Shown here in pieces: positions 5,646 to 5,902 of a stretch of 5,902 nucleotides of DNA (positions are counted from its first letter, which is position 1; every line of letters starts with the position of its first letter). The stretch comes from Acidobacteriaceae bacterium (GTDB lineage Bacteria > Acidobacteriota > Terriglobia > Terriglobales > Acidobacteriaceae). The translations under genes and the position numbers were made by a program. The notes under the pieces are model-generated. The model worked only from the letters and a program-made list of their open reading frames with translations. It made no database searches and was not told the origin of the DNA. The DNA lies in the NCBI GenBank assembly GCA_003166055.1, contig PMWR01000252.1, forward strand, positions 1 to 5,902, given 5' to 3'.

Positions 5646-5902
5646 ATGAAGAGGAAAACTCTCAGGGCGGTTGTGTTTTTGACGTTTGCGGCGGTTGTGG
5701 CGCTCAGCGGGGCGGCGCAGTTGCGGGCGCAGGCGGCGAAGGATCCGTATCCGAATATAGCTCCGGTTGAGCAGTACATGATGGAGCGCGATGCGGAGAT
5801 CGCTTTGGCTCGGAGCGCCGCTCCTGACTCCATTTCAAAGGATGCCGAGGTGATGGTCATGGGGCGCCATGGCTATGAAACCGCGGTGCAGGGCAAGAAC
5901 GG
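5646..5902 (+). CDS. Secreted protein of unknown function, 5' part only
   Basis: Eighty-five codons are visible before the window ends, with no stop. The product starts with a clear signal peptide: MKRKTLR, then a hydrophobic stretch to about residue 24 and an Ala-rich cleavage region around AQA (28-30). The mature part contains APVEQYMMERDAEIALARSA (39-58), a segment DAEVMVMGRHGYETA (66-80), then VQGKN. I recognise this pattern as a family of exported hypothetical proteins common in Acidobacteria, but I know of no established function and assign none. Codons favour G at the third position, as in the 3' half of the protease gene. It lies 582 bases beyond that gene with its own upstream signals, so it is probably a separate transcription unit. 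Confidence 0.8.
   Translation, partial: MKRKTLRAVVFLTFAAVVALSGAAQLRAQAAKDPYPNIAPVEQYMMERDAEIALARSAAPDSISKDAEVMVMGRHGYETAVQGKN

Noticed and set aside
5305..5646. Minus-strand 113-codon frame between the protease and the last gene
   Set aside because: It runs antisense across the repeat element and the upstream region of the last gene. It has no recognisable motif and no equivalent in copy A.

Overview
The window looks like the chromosome of a soil acidobacterium (Terriglobia/Acidobacteriaceae type). It is GC-rich. It carries a long secreted bacterial Tricorn-type protease with a Lys/Asp-rich linker, and the start of a small secreted protein of a type I associate from memory with Acidobacteria. 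Its intergenic DNA is full of C-run/G-run repeat elements of a kind also seen in such genomes. The lineage is inferred from gene and repeat character, not from a marker gene.

Layout. Positions 1-929 hold no intact gene. There is a two-hairpin palindromic module (about 62-132), then a diverged repeat element on the minus strand (about 125-400). Next come a perfect 12-bp-stem hairpin (410-440) and a decayed IS110-family transposase on the minus strand (406-714). Last is a hairpin-bearing stretch (715-929) that serves as the upstream region of the first real gene. Positions 930-1538 (+) encode a divergent type II thymidine kinase with an E. coli-like zinc site but an altered P-loop. Positions 1662-5063 (+) encode an exported 1133-residue Tricorn protease homolog: two beta-propeller regions, C1, PDZ and C2, with His793, Ser1018 and Glu1076 in the expected spacing. 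Positions 5064-5645 are non-coding. They hold a second copy of the repeat element in the opposite orientation (about 5181-5424) and a short palindrome and hairpin just before the next gene. Positions 5646-5902 (+) are the start of a secreted protein that runs off the window.

How it fits together. The three genes share a strand but have gaps of 123 and 582 bases, so only the kinase and the protease could plausibly be co-transcribed, and they have no evident shared pathway. The kinase acts in cytosolic thymidine salvage. The protease is predicted to act beyond the inner membrane on peptides.

The most notable structure outside the genes is the pair of related repeat elements facing each other across the kinase-protease block. 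In the ungapped core I count 71 of 108 identical bases by eye. I see no CRISPR array, tRNA, rRNA, defence island or evident new multi-gene system. The points worth a second look are the repeat pair, the IS110 relic with its adjacent hairpins, and the active-site variants in both enzymes.
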